Shown here piece by piece: positions 32,523 through 42,548 of a stretch of DNA of 64,000 nt. The stretch comes from Eutrigla gurnardus (lineage: Eukaryota; Chordata; Actinopteri; Perciformes; Triglidae), in assembly GCA_963514095.1 (NCBI GenBank), contig OY741273.1, positions 1,403,001 through 1,467,000 of the forward strand, read 5' to 3'. Under the pieces are notes generated by a model. That model had not been told where the DNA came from. It ran no database searches and worked only from the letters and a program-made list of their open reading frames with translations. Each line of letters begins with the position of its first letter. Positions within the stretch are counted from its first letter, which is position 1. A program made the position numbers and the translations under genes.

Positions 32523-32639
32523 GGCGCAGAGTGCGGGAGCGAAGCGGAGGAGAGGGTCAGGTGGTTATTTATAGGATGCGGAAATTGGCGCTGTTGAGGT
32601 GTGGTCCTGCTCCCGAAACTTCGCCAATTAGGCTACAAT
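32523..32639 (-). repeat. Ngaro split direct repeat A2
   Basis: 117 bp containing gtgcgggagcgaagcgg and ending ggctacaat, identical in layout to 37602-37718. Confidence 0.9.
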
Positions 32640-32793
32640 TCACTAGCAAGGACCACACCGTCAACGAGATGCATTTAAGGATTTTATTGATATTGGAACG
32701 AAAAAGACGTGTCGAAGATTTCGATTCTGGATGAGGAGCGTTGTGGGGCTTCTGTGGAGAATCAGCCGCCGCTCCCGGGCGGCGACGGACCCC
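32638..32793 (-). repeat. Ngaro split direct repeat B1
   Basis: 156 bp matching 32302-32457, lying just after the end of the recombinase ORF (minus-strand sense). Confidence 0.88.
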
Positions 32794-32805
32794 CAAAACC
32801 TCCAA

Positions 32806-33779
32806 TTATTTTAGCCGAGATTGAGCGGACCTGAGATCTTTGAGATCCGAACGGATGTAGTGGTGGTACGTTTGGGAGGACCAGCGGCCCATGATGCGAA
32901 TGAAATGGTCTGGGACGCCGCTACGGGAGGCTGAAGTGGCAGCTCCGATCCTGAAGGAGTGCCCGGAATAGTTGAGGGGCGCGATACCGGACGATGAGAG
33001 CACGAGGCGAAGGTGATGGTGAAACCAGAATCGTGTAGCCACTTGGCCGGATTCGGAAATAAAGAGGGGATCAGTCATTGTAGAGCTCTGGGATTTGCGG
33101 AATTGCAAGAAGTTCGAGAGGGTTTCGAAGGGGTTTAGCGGTGATTGGACCTGGAAGAAGAAGAAGACGGGTGTAGGCGGACCAAATTGATTAGTTTTGG
33201 TTTGCTTTAAGTGGAACACCATGGTGTCGTCTGAAAAGTGGGACAAATCGGAAATGCAAGCGTGACGGCTCGGGTCGAAGTAGATGGTTGAGGAGGTAAA
33301 TTCGGAGCATCTGAGGAAACCGAAAAAGGCTAGCAGAAACATGGCTTCCAGGGTTCTGGCGACTTGGGGAGTGCCGTACCCAGAGCGGATTGTGTGGAGG
33401 CAGGTGAACAGCAGGTCTGCGGTAAGAGGGAGACGCTGAGGTTTCGTGGCTGGCTCTTGGCGTAGGAGTCCTCTGATGAGGGAAGTTATTTGGGGATGGC
33501 TGGTGGCCAGCCCCGGACTGCCGGTTATTAACTTGGAGAAGAAGCTTAAGCCGCTAAGGTAAGCTTTGATGGTGTGTGTTTTGATTGCCCTGATGGAATG
33601 GGCATGAGTGATGTAAGAAGTCAAGGTGATGAGATCGAACGACGGAAAGGTTATGTTGTATAGGTTGTGGAATTGGTGGAAGCTTTTCCAAGCCGTCCAG
33701 TAGGAAGAGAGGGTTGAGGGTGATAGGCTATTGATGATGGAGCTCTGGGATTCGCTGATCAGGGGTCTTAGCGCTGGAT
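32806..33779 (-). CDS. Ngaro tyrosine recombinase
   Basis: A phage-integrase-type recombinase that would join circular cDNA to the chromosome without target duplication. The catalytic set can be read: Arg in FFGFLRCSEF, His-x-x-Arg in SGHSFRIGAAT, and the nucleophile Tyr in SSQTYHHYIR. The N-terminal core-binding domain (TIKAYLSGLSFFSKLI) precedes it. The open frame listed from 33624 continues upstream without a clear Met, so the recombinase is probably translated as part of a longer polyprotein or by frameshift. A run of five Phe (PVFFFFFQV) is odd but does not break the frame. Confidence 0.85.
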
Positions 33780-36700
33780 TTACAAGTTGAATGTCAGCGC
33801 TGAATATGGAGGAACTGGCGTCGGGAAGATGTCGGCGTGAGGCGCCAAGCTTCTGAACTTCTGGAACAAGAAGCGGGAAAGAGAGTCAGCGATGGTGTTG
33901 GCATGACCGGGTACATGAGCTGCGCGGAGAACATATTGATGGGTGACGGAGTGCCAGATGAGGCGTCGTGTGAATGACATGATGGATGGGGAGTTGGAGC
34001 GACCTTTGTTAATGATGTCTACGACCGCGAGGTTATCGGAATATATGAGAATGGATTTGCGGGACCATTTGTGTCCCCACAAGATGGCGGCGGCTATTAT
34101 GGGGTAGATCTTGAAGAGCGCAGAGGAAGCGACCTGGCATTCATTTGCGAGCTCTGGGGGCCATGCTGCTGCGAACCATCTTCCACTGTAGAAACCCCCA
34201 AAACCGACTAAAGGAGCGGCATCGGTGTACAGGTGGATGTCATGTGGGTGCGTAAGTTGGTCGTGGAAGAAGAAGGTGATACCGTTCCAGATAGAGAGGA
34301 GGTTGAGCCACAGGCGGAGTTCAGCACGGCTTGGGCTATCCAGGGAGATGGAGGTCAAGAGTGATGGAACGGAAGAAGCGACCTATAGTAAGTGGGATAT
34401 GAAGGCTCGCCCTTGGGGGATGATGCGTAGGGCGAAGTTAAGGTGGCCCAGAAGGGACAGCAGTTGACGTTTGGTGCAGCACGGGGCGTAAAGGAAATTG
34501 GAGATCAGGAGGCTGATTCGGTTGAGCTTTTCAACCGGGAGAGAAGCGTGGAACTTATTTGTGTCGAGGGTGATACCGAGAAACTCTAGGGATGTGGAGG
34601 GGCCCTCGGTTTTCTCTGCGGACAGTGGAACTCCAAGGTCGGCAAAGACTGAAGTCAAGATGACCAGGCCAGAGGCTGGTGGTGACGATGGGGGGGAAAT
34701 GATAAGAAAATCATCCAAGAGATGGATGACGTAAGGAATCCCGTGGTTGTTGGACAGGATCCAGCAAAGGGCTTCAGACAGGGTGGCAAATAGTTTGGGG
34801 CTGCTTTTGCAGCCGAATGTGAGCCTGACGGCGAAGTAGTACACACCGCGCCAGCGGACACCGAAGAAACGCAAGAAGTCGGGGTGGATGGGGAGGACTT
34901 TGAAGGCGTTGGTGATGTCGGTTTTTGAGAGCCATGACCCTTTGCCGGCAAGTTTAATGAGGGCGATGGCATGGTTGATGGTGGCATAGTGAAGGGAAAA
35001 ATCCTCACTCGGGCTCAAGCTGTTGATGCTGGGGATGGTACTGCCGTGGGGGGCTGAAAGATCTATGATAATGCGTTTCTTGCCGGAGTATTTCCTGGTT
35101 GCAATGCTGAGGGGGCTGATGCAAAAGTTAGGAAAAGGGGGATGGACGAATGGTCCGATCATGAAGCCTTCCTTGACTTCTGTTGCCAGCAGGCGGTCGA
35201 CTGATTCTGGATCGGTTATAGCTGACTGGAGGTTTTTAACCTCGAAAGGAATGGATGGTTGTGTGGAAAGTCCGGGATGGAAACCCTCTTTGAATCCTTT
35301 AATCAGGAAGTGAACGAAAGCTGGATCGGGGTGGTTACGAAGTGCTTCTGCTAAAGCTGTGATATTAATGGGTGTAGATAAGTGCTCACCTGGTTTCGGC
35401 GAGGTAGGGTTGTGCGGGCATGCTGGGGGGGCGTGGCCCCCGCCGCAGAAGGAGCAGACGTGGAGGAAGCGGCACTGGGACATGGAGCATCTGGTGCTAT
35501 TGAAGTTGTTGCAGATGGAACGTCCTCCTTGGTGAAAGATGGGTCTGCCTTTTTTATCAATGCCTTTGGTGACGGGGACGGTGGAGGGTGCGGATGACAC
35601 CCGTTTAGGAGAAATGGGTGCTGGTGGAGGTGCCGACGACAAGCGGGAGAATGCTGACGCTCTCGTTCGGCTTTGATACGGCTCATTGTGGGTGGGGATG
35701 GAGCAAGAAGAGGCTGGGTGAGATGGGCCGCCGCAAAGGGGGCATTGGAGAGCTGCGCGGGCGGCGAAGATGCGGCAGTATATTTCGTTGTCAAGAGTGC
35801 CCCAGTAGGTGGCCTCGTTGAATTGTGAGAGGCGGGCTGCAGCTTGGGAGGTGAAGTGTATGTGGTATTGATAGAAACCGTTTCTGCCAAAGCGGAGGGC
35901 AAGGTTCAGGATGGTGGACAGATAGTCGTCCAGTTCATGTCGTCGCGTGGGGAATTTGGAACATAAGACGTCTCGAAAAAGGGAGAAGGCGTAGGCAAAC
36001 TCTGTGGGGTTGAGTTCTCTAGAGCGTGTGGGTGCTCTCACTTTAGAGTGGGGGCACCCTTCGTAACCTTCGTTGGATCTATTGGCGGATGGCTGGTGGA
36101 GGGAAGGCAAGATTAGGAGAGCGAGGTCGATGTAATTACTGTCTATTATCTGTTTACGTAGGCTGGTGGGAACTGGGGAAGGACGGGAAATGAAAGTGTT
36201 AGGGTGGTGAGCAGGAAGGTTGGCTGTGGAAAGAGTGAAACTAGGAGTTGCCTGCTGGGGGGGGAGCCCGGGTGCTGGCATCCCGGAGCCGATGACCCCA
36301 GCTGACCAGGGCTGTATGGAATGCTGGAACTGGGATGACGCAGGTACCTGCCACCTGGCGCAGGGCGCTGGCATCTCGGTGCCAGGAGCTGGAGCGGACT
36401 GTGGTGGTTTTTGAAAAACTGCGGCGGGGGGCGCTGGCATCCCGGTGCCAGCAGCCCCTGCTGGAACGGGCTGCTGTAGTTGGAAGTAAGCAGCAGGAGT
36501 CACTGGCATCCCGGCGCCAGGTACCCCTGCTGCCGTGAGCTGCTGTGTTTGGAAATAGACAGCAGGGGGCGCTGGCATCCCGGTGCCAGGAGATAGACAG
36601 CAGGGGGCGCTGGCATCCCGGTGCCAGGAGCCCCGGCTAGAACTGGCTGCGATGGTTGCTGGTAATAGATAGTAGGTTGCTGATGCTGTGGTGGTGATGA

Positions 36701-36932
36701 ACCTGGTGGAGGTTGGAGGGTCCTGACATCCGTCTGGGCGCCCCCTCTGGAGTGTAAGGATGGCGGGAAGTGGTGGTGACGGTTCTGGGGTTGTTAGTTC
36801 TGGCGGATGATCTCTGACTCTGTTTTTGATGTTGCTTTTCCTGTTTCCTTTGGGCTGAGTTGTTTGGTGGTGCTGTCCCTTTAACGAGAGCATCGACGTC
36901 GCTGCCGGAAGGGGTGTGCGTGATGACGTCAC
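33780..36932 (-). pseudogene. Ngaro RT-RNase H ORF with an in-frame stop
   Basis: The first 849 codons (36932 to 34383) hold a Pro/Ala-rich start, a Cys/His cluster (RCSMSQCRFLHVCSFCGGGH), an RT core (KTDITNAFKVLPIHP, FAVRLTFGCKSSP) and the catalytic HLLDDFLIIS. A TAG at about 34383-34385 separates this from RNase H in the same frame (33780-34358; LYTDAAPLVGFGGF, ILIYSDNLAVVDIIN). A single stop between RT and RNase H is the only lesion I see. The ORF start overlaps the upstream Gag ORF by about 300 bases in another frame. Confidence 0.82.
36240..36640. repeat. Internal CTGGCATCCCGG-type repeat in the Ngaro ORF
   Basis: The phrase gctggcatcccggtgccagg recurs with variations at roughly 60-90 base spacing (near 36273, 36363, 36434, 36501, 36569 and 36608). 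It encodes repeated G(A/T)GMPAP peptides in the Pro/Ala-rich start of the ORF. The last two copies lie in a tandem duplication of about 38 bp. Confidence 0.8.
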
Positions 36933-37506
36933 CCGAAAGCGACCTGGTGTTGACGGAGCGAGCGGCCATGAGTGTGGAGAAGAGTTTTGCTTTATTGTCG
37001 GATCTGTGAAACGGAATGCCTTTATCTTTTAAGGTCTTTTGGAGTGTGGCTACTTTCCAGTCGGAGATTTTTGAAGTTGGAGGCTGGTCGGGGGATCTGG
37101 CTGGAGCATGGTGCCGTTGCGACCGGTGAGTTGTTAGGCCGGGTTTGTCGGAATGATGGCGGGAGGCTGGAGTGGTTCTCGGCGGTGAAGGGGTCGGCGA
37201 GTTCCGGCGACGTTCTGTCCGCACGTTTCCCCGTCCTCTCTTAGCTGCTGGAGGAGGTGGGCTGGGAGACACGGATGATTCGTCGGGCGAGCTATGATAG
37301 TCTTGGATATGGAGAAGGGATGAACCAGGCGGGATACTGACCATGGATGAGACGGAGCTGGGTTTCATCGGGGACGCTGGCGTCCTGGACATCGTTGGAG
37401 CCACTGAAGTCGGGGTCTCGGGTATGGAGGTGACGTCGGCTTCTGGTGAATCGTGGCCTCGGTGGAAGAGGTCGTCGTCGGAAGGGGATAGAGAGACGAA
37501 GTCCAT
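36637..37506 (-). CDS. Ngaro ORF1 (Gag-like) with SAP-like motif
   Basis: 289 codons, rich in Ser, Pro and Arg. Residues around KVATLQKTLKDKGIPFHRSD resemble a SAP-type helix pair (a DNA-binding motif), reported for Gag-like ORFs of some YR elements. It overlaps the RT ORF (36637-36932) in a different frame, suggesting frameshifting or reinitiation. No zinc knuckle is seen in this frame; the Cys/His cluster lies in the downstream ORF. Confidence 0.6.
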   Translation of the reverse strand: MDFVSLSPSDDDLFHRGHDSPEADVTSIPETPTSVAPTMSRTPASPMKPSSVSSMVSIPPGSSLLHIQDYHSSPDESSVSPSPPPPAAKRGRGNVRTERRRNSPTPSPPRTTPASRHHSDKPGLTTHRSQRHHAPARSPDQPPTSKISDWKVATLQKTLKDKGIPFHRSDNKAKLFSTLMAARSVNTRSLSGDVITHTPSGSDVDALVKGTAPPNNSAQRKQEKQHQKQSQRSSARTNNPRTVTTTSRHPYTPEGAPRRMSGPSNLHQVHHHHSISNLLSITSNHRSQF

Positions 37507-37601
37507 CTTGAGGTGAGTTGGCTATGAGGTGAGCCGCACGAGTTTGCTCGTGCGAAGTTGGTCGTTCTTTGGGCGAAGTCGCGTGCTCTCACGGAAGCGA
37601 A

Positions 37602-37718
37602 GGCGCAGAGTGCGGGAGCGAAGCGGAGGAGAGGGTCAGGTGGTTATTTATAGGATGCGGAAATTGGCGCTGTTGAGGTGTGGTCCTGCTCCCGAAACTT
37701 CGCCAATTAGGCTACAAT
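37602..37718 (-). repeat. Ngaro split direct repeat A1 (5' end)
   Basis: 117 bp equal in length and ends to 32523-32639. It includes ggttatttataggatgcgg, which may act as the promoter core. Confidence 0.9.
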
Positions 37719-37839
37719 ACGAGGCTTAGCCCAGAGGGACGAAAGATGTATGCGCAAAGTTCTGGCATATATTCTGCGTATGCTAACTGTTATTACAACT
37801 GACGGTAATGAAAACCATCTAGCAAAAACTGTTACTTTT

Positions 37840-38018
37840 AAGATTTTTTTTTTTTAAGATTTTTTCTGGCATAGATGCCTTTTATTAGCAGTGGACAGAT
37901 AGGAAACACAGCAGAGACATGCAGCAAAAGACCTCCGGCCTGGATTCGAACCAGAGTCAGCTGCATATGTACGTATTCATGGCATGCGCTCTAACCACTC
38001 GGCCACCTGCACGCTTGA
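37840..38018 (-). mobile_element. tRNA-derived SINE (minus strand)
   Basis: On the minus strand it begins gcaggtggccgagtggttag (A box), carries ggttcgaatcc (B box), continues through ctgcatgtctctgctgtg, and ends with an A-rich tail (complement of tttttttttttaag near 37845-37858). The head resembles a Ser/Leu-type tRNA. It is inserted in the right half of the hAT element. Confidence 0.82.
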
Positions 38019-38602
38019 AAGGTACTACTTTGTCAGTCAGTAACTTCTCACACACCGAGTGTTAATCTTAATATTCACAGACCTAAAACATCTGTTCCGA
38101 CGTTGGTCGTTAATTGTTGGTCGTTGCGCCGCCGCCGAGAAAAACTTTCTTCTGTCCATCATGTAGCTACGTCCATCTGACAGATGTCAATTTGAACCCG
38201 CGGGCGGTATCAACACAGGAAAGAGAGAGAGGACACACTTCTTCTCGGCAGGGCAGGCTATGAACGCAGGTTACTTTCCCGCTGCTGCTGCCTCTCTGTT
38301 GGACTCCAGCACTGCAGGAAGGCTACACTTCAGACTCCGGTGCAGTCAGGGGAGGAAGACTGACATAAACCGCGTTGAGCTTTTTTCCCCCTACTGTAAA
38401 CATTCGGGGCTTTGGCAAATACATCTGAGGCTTGAGCCCAAGTAGCCATCCCCTAACCCCGCCCCTGAACCCCACACTCCGACCCCACAACACAGCCACA
38501 GATGCGCTACAATTCTGCCCACTGCAAGACCAGGGTGCGGATTGAGATGACCTTTGGCCTCCTCAAGTCCCGTTTTCAGTGCCTAAAGGGCCTCAGAGTT
38601 TC

Positions 38603-39519
38603 ACCCTGTAACGGGCCGAGATCCTGTCCCGTTCACCTTCGTTTACCTTTTAATGATGCCACGCTACATTCACGTGGCAGCCAGGATTTAAAAAAGTATA
38701 CGTCACAACTGTCATGGCGGCGCCGGTAGCAAGCAGCAGCAGCAGCAGGACCAGTGGAAGGAAGCAGAGTGATGCGTTTTCGAGAAACGGCTGGGTGGAG
38801 AAAAAGTCCAGGAGCGTCAGTTAAACCCGCTTGTCCGCCACGTGTGGCCGCCGGGGACTCTGTGATCGTCAGTTAAACCCGCTCGTCCGCCACGTTTGGC
38901 CGCCAGGGACTCTGTGATTGCCAGTTAAACCCGCTCGTTCACCACGTTTGGCCGCCGGAGACTCTGTGATCATCAGTGAACCCGCTCGTCCGCCACGTTT
39001 GGCCGCCGGAGATCCTGTGATCGTCAGTCTTCTACAAGCTCCGACTGGTTGACTGGTTACTGACTGACTGATACGTTTGATCGGCTCCCCCCCCCCGGCG
39101 TGTGTGAGTACTGACCGATCGTGTTTTGTTGGATTACTTTTGTTTTTCCTTTTTTTTCCTGGCTATTTTGGGATTATTTTTGGTTGCCTCAAGATCTGAT
39201 TTTTTGTTTAAAAGAACTGAGATATGGACTCATTAAAGAATATTGTTTATTATTTATGGACAATTTAAATACACTTTTGGAAAAGAAAACGAAAAAGCCT
39301 TGGTTGTATTCTGTTTCTTTGTTCTTTGTGCTGAGTACAGTTTGATAAATAATGGGTTTTAAATAATGGGGATGTATTTATCATAAATGTATTGTTAGGT
39401 ACATATCCTTTGTGGGGGTTAAAAATCGTGTGATAGACTATTTGTCAGGACACAGACACCTGACTGGCACCCCAGCATTGACCAAACCAGTCACACTAAA
39501 AGAAAAACCGTCACAACCC
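38603..39519. mobile_element. Solo LTR in the Harbinger #1 exon, with 4-bp TSD
   Basis: The 909-bp sequence 38607-39515 starts TGTAACGG and ends CCGTCACA (near-perfect inverted ends) and is flanked by ACCC at 38603-38606 and 39516-39519. It interrupts the Harbinger frame exactly between RVSP and RACDI. No internal ORFs were found. This fits a solo LTR left by recombination between two LTRs of a Gypsy-type element. Confidence 0.82.
38820..39030. repeat. Four ~52-bp tandem repeats inside the solo LTR
   Basis: The unit cagttaaacccgctcgtccg + ccacgtttggccgccggagactctgtgatcgt occurs four times with changes, starting near 38817, 38869, 38921 and 38973. Confidence 0.85.
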
Positions 39520-39699
39520 AACAGGGCATGCGATATTACTGTGGCTTGTGCAGTCCTGCATAATATCGCAATTATTCGCGGTGAAAGGATGCCAGCCATT
39601 GCCCCCGACGACAACTGGGAGCAAATTGACCCTGCTGCCCTTCACAATGCAGATGGGAGGGCCGTGAGAGAGCTGTATGCAAACACCTATTTTACGTGA

Positions 39700-40440
39700 T
39701 TTCAGTCTTATTAGTTTAGTTTTTAGTAGCCTATATTTTGCTGAACTTCTTTTTTGTGTGGGTGCAGTAGCCTAAATGCCTTTTCTTTGAAAATACTCAG
39801 ATGAATTAATGTACCTTTGTTAATCCCCTTGGGGAAATTCTTGACCTTTTCAGTTCAGTCAGGACCACTTTGTCAAAAAGAATCTTTATTTATTGGCACA
39901 AGTTTCATTTGGCGGTATGGTACTGTTCTGGGACTCCCTGCTCTTCCACGCGCTTGCGTGGAAAGCCTGAGGCAGGAAGAGCACCTTCCTGCCCTTCATG
40001 AGCCATCATGAACGGCATAAGCAGGGAGCGTAGCAGCAAAGAAAAACCCCAGACAGAGCAGAGCAACCAACAAGAACAATGGTAAGGTACATAACAGATG
40101 ACGGGAGGAGCTGGGGTGGAGGTGGGTTGAAAACGCCGGCAGAGGAAGCAACGAGGGAGGTCAGGCTAGAGCAGTTTAAATAGCGCGCTCTGAATGCAAT
40201 TTCCCAATAGGAAGCGAGCACGGGGAGTCAGCTGAGCCGTCAGCTGATCTCCTCGGTTTTGACAGCTACGCTGTTGCTGCTGATTTAGAGCTTGACGTCG
40301 TGGCCTGCCAGAACTGACGCTACGCTTGATTTGTGTGGAGGACCACAATGACCACATTTGTTTTCACAAAATGAATTTTATTTGATCAGTTATCTTCCCG
40401 TACATGTGGGAAGAAAAGACAAGAATTAAATACATTCCTA
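39700..40440. other. Harbinger #1 interior between its two genes
   Basis: Between the convergent transposase (plus) and Myb-like gene (minus). I see short inverted phrases near 39950-39990 and no convincing exon. Confidence 0.35.
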
Positions 40441-40473
40441 ATACATGAACCTGTGCAGTGTTTAAATTTGTAC

Positions 40474-41780
40474 TTACTTCCTTTTCAAGCTTCTTTATTT
40501 CAAGCTGAACCCTTCTCATTTTCAGCCTCTTGTATTCGATGTCCAGCAAGAGGTGTCTTTTATAAATTGACTTGACATCCTGTGAAACAAATATGTCAGA
40601 ATAACTTGGACAAATGTAGGCCTACTGTTAAAACCAATGTGAATACTCACTTCATTCCGGCCTGCTGCTTGGCTGGTCTCCGGGGTGTTCTACAGAGGGT
40701 TGTTTTCATTAGACATTTGACATGTAAAAATGGCAAGAAGACCAAAAACACATTTTCCTACTTACATCTGGTGTGTCAGTTACAGCAGACAGGGTTTCCT
40801 CCTCATTTTGCTGTTCCAAGGTTTCTTGCAACTGCAAGAACAACAATTAGTAAACATGAAGGGGAAAAAATATGCATGTTCATAAAATTGTTCTTGGTCA
40901 TCTGGAGGATCCAACAATTCAAGGTGGTCACCTGTAACTACAAGGAATCATCAAATTAAAATAAATACAACTGAAGGACAGTTGATCGGCTAAGCATGTG
41001 ATCAGCAATAGCTATACCTTGAATAAATGAGTCAGCAGCTTCATGAGGGCCACACTGGGAGGAGGTCCCTCCTTCAATGCCCTCAACCAGGGGGCGTCCC
41101 CGGTTGAGGGCCAAAGCTAGGTCATCTGCTGGAGTAAGCCCTTTTGGTGGATTCCCTCCACCTGTCTCCACCATGCAACCCTTTTTCTTTGTAGCTACAA
41201 TAAAACACATAATTTCCTTAAGTTCAATGGAGGATAGGGTACTTACCACTCTGCAATATATTCTTGTGCTTGACTTTGACCTGTTGCCAGGTCCTTTTGT
41301 TTCCCAAACCACTTCTGTTGAGATAAATGTGTTGGTCAATGTAGATGCATTTACTAGGCCTATCTTAAAAAAAAGGGAGAGAGAGAGAGATACTTCACAC
41401 TAAATCTCAGTTCCGGCTAAAAGAAATTTCACAAACTTCCATAGTCGGGAATTGAGCCCTGGCCTGCCGCGTGCAAAGCCGGCACATTACCCCTTCGCTT
41501 TCCTCACACTCACGAAAACATTATCAGTATTATATTAGAACACTCTTCACGGTACTTACGCATTTAATCACTCAGCAATTCTTGCCCAAGCAGCCTCGCG
41601 ATTTTTATTAATCATCACAGTATTCCCTTTTTTGGTAATGATGGGTTTGTACGCCTCGTACAGTTCCATCAATAACTTTTGCTCTGCGGGTGAAAAAAAC
41701 TCAGCTTGTGTCTTTTCTGCCATTTCCTCGATGATTCGACATTTACGGTTCTGGGCTGGCTTTATATCCTGTGAACGTGT
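40474..41780 (-). pseudogene. Harbinger #1 Myb/SANT-like accessory gene (NAIF1-like)
   Basis: This accessory protein normally binds the element's ends and brings in the transposase. Exons read on the minus strand: 41560-41775 (CRIIEEMAEKTQAEFF, LMELYEAYKPIITKKGNT, NREAAWARIAE), about 41247-41325 (RTWQQVKVKHKNILQS), 41018-41194 (KGLTPADDLALALNRGRPLV), 40767-40833 (QLQETLEQQNEEETLSAV), about 40653-40690, and about 40474-40560 (KRLKMRRVQLEIKKLEKE, coiled coil). Exon 1 ends RIAE-TGA-L where the copy at 7.3 kb has CGA, a CpG decay stop just before the donor. The rest is well preserved. Confidence 0.8.
41432..41505 (-). other. tRNA-like segment in intron 1 of the Harbinger #1 Myb gene
   Basis: The minus strand reads gaaggggtaatgtgccggct then ttgcacgcggcaggcc and gggctcaattcccgacta, with A- and B-box-like parts in the same order as 7388-7480. 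The same location in two elements shows it is a fixed part of the transposon. Confidence 0.45.
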
Positions 41781-41821
41781 GTATCACCCAATAACGTTAA
41801 CCTGGCTTGAATAAGCCTTAA

Positions 41822-42464
41822 AGGGATAGTTCGGAATTTTGGACATAAGACCTATTTTCCAAGTGCGGCGGTGTGTTCGAGACGTCTGGAGACGTTTTCA
41901 AGAAATTTCATTCAGTTCTTCTAGTTGCCGAGTTCGCTTATGCTATGGCTAGCGCAAGTCAATCGTTCTTAGCTAGACAGGCATTAAAAACAGTCTTGCC
42001 CACTCCACAGTGCACCCGAGGCAAATCCATTGTAACGGCAGACTATCAATGTACATATGTGTTGACAGAATGTTTGAAATAAAACCAACCTTGCATTTTT
42101 AAGGATTTATGTCTCAGCAGCAGCAGCAGAACCTGAACATACAGAGGAAGAATTGCGCGAGAGGGATGCTCAAAGGGCAGAACGTGAACGAGCGTCTGTG
42201 GAGACCGAGATAGCCCCCGCTGGAAATATTATTCTATCAACACAGATATGTACATCGACAGTCTAGTGTTTTAATTGATTTGCCTCGGGTGCACTGTGGA
42301 GTGGGCAAGACTGTTTTTAACCGTTGACTTGCGCTAGCCATAGCACAAGCGAACTCGGCAACTAGAAGAACTGAATGAAATTTCTTGAAAACGTCTCCAT
42401 CCGTCTAGAACACACCGGCGCACTTGGAAAATAGGTCTTATGTCCAAAATTCGGAACTATTCCT
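41822..42464. mobile_element. Foldback MITE with TTAA target duplication
   Basis: TTAA at 41818-41821 and 42465-42468 flanks inverted ends AGGGATAGTTCGGAATTTTG / CAAAATTCGGAACTATTCCT. The inverted repeat continues inward for about 200 bases on each side (cctattttccaagtgcg, gcacccgaggcaaatcc), leaving a ~230-bp centre. TTAA sites indicate piggyBac or Kolobok mobilisation. It is inserted in the right end of Harbinger #1. Confidence 0.88.
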
Positions 42465-42468
42465 TTAA

Positions 42469-42548
42469 CAAGGCGCGGCTGAAATGCGTTAATGGAATGG
42501 GTTTAGCCGCAAGTGGAAGTTGGCGTTAGTTCTAACCAGGCTTAACCT
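42469..42548. repeat. Right subterminal sequence of Harbinger #1, truncated
   Basis: aaggcgcggctgaaatgcgt through ctaaccaggcttaacc is the reverse complement of 7035-7110 in the other Harbinger copy. The expected outermost bases (gcgagtttggtggaatacccc) are missing where Harbinger #2 begins. Confidence 0.7.

Larger units (their letters stand above)
32302..37718 (-). mobile_element. Ngaro-type tyrosine-recombinase retrotransposon (DIRS order)
   Basis: On the minus strand the order is A1 (37602-37718), ORFs, B1 (32638-32793), A2 (32523-32639), B2 (32302-32457). A1 and A2 are 117-bp direct copies and B1 and B2 are 156-bp direct copies. This is the split direct repeat arrangement known from Ngaro/PAT elements, which differs from the inverted repeats of DIRS1. 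It encodes a Gag-like ORF, RT, RNase H and a tyrosine recombinase in place of a DDE integrase. No methyltransferase ORF was seen. It lies in a hAT element inside a Harbinger exon. Confidence 0.9.
32276..38467. mobile_element. hAT element inserted in the Harbinger #1 exon
   Basis: The ends CAGGGGCGG (left) and CCGCCCCTG (right) are inverted and flanked by a perfect 8-bp duplication, AACCCCAC, both typical of hAT. Only 26 bases of its left part (32276-32301) and about 750 of its right part (37719-38467) surround the Ngaro element. A tRNA-SINE lies in the right part. No hAT transposase is seen, so it is probably a non-autonomous copy. Confidence 0.85.
31280..39699 (+). pseudogene. Harbinger #1 transposase (HARBI1-like nuclease), split by insertions
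   Basis: PIF/Harbinger transposases are DDE nucleases that act with an element-encoded Myb-like protein. Visible pieces: 31340-31488 (YLRIFRDRADPLAF, WERYRFS), a frame change near 31488, then LSKATVCREVRRV up to 31648; 31737-31852 ([10 protein letters not shown]); 31995-32107 (WPGSVHDARIFRES); 32210-32275 (NGILLGDRGYPALP). After the hAT/Ngaro insertion it resumes at 38476-38606 (RVRIEMTFGLLKSRFQCL) and, after a solo LTR, at 39520-39699 (VACAVLHNIAIIRGER). The first catalytic Asp is Asn (31763-31765), a deletion shifts the frame near 31488, and insertions break the last exons. It is dead. Confidence 0.88.
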
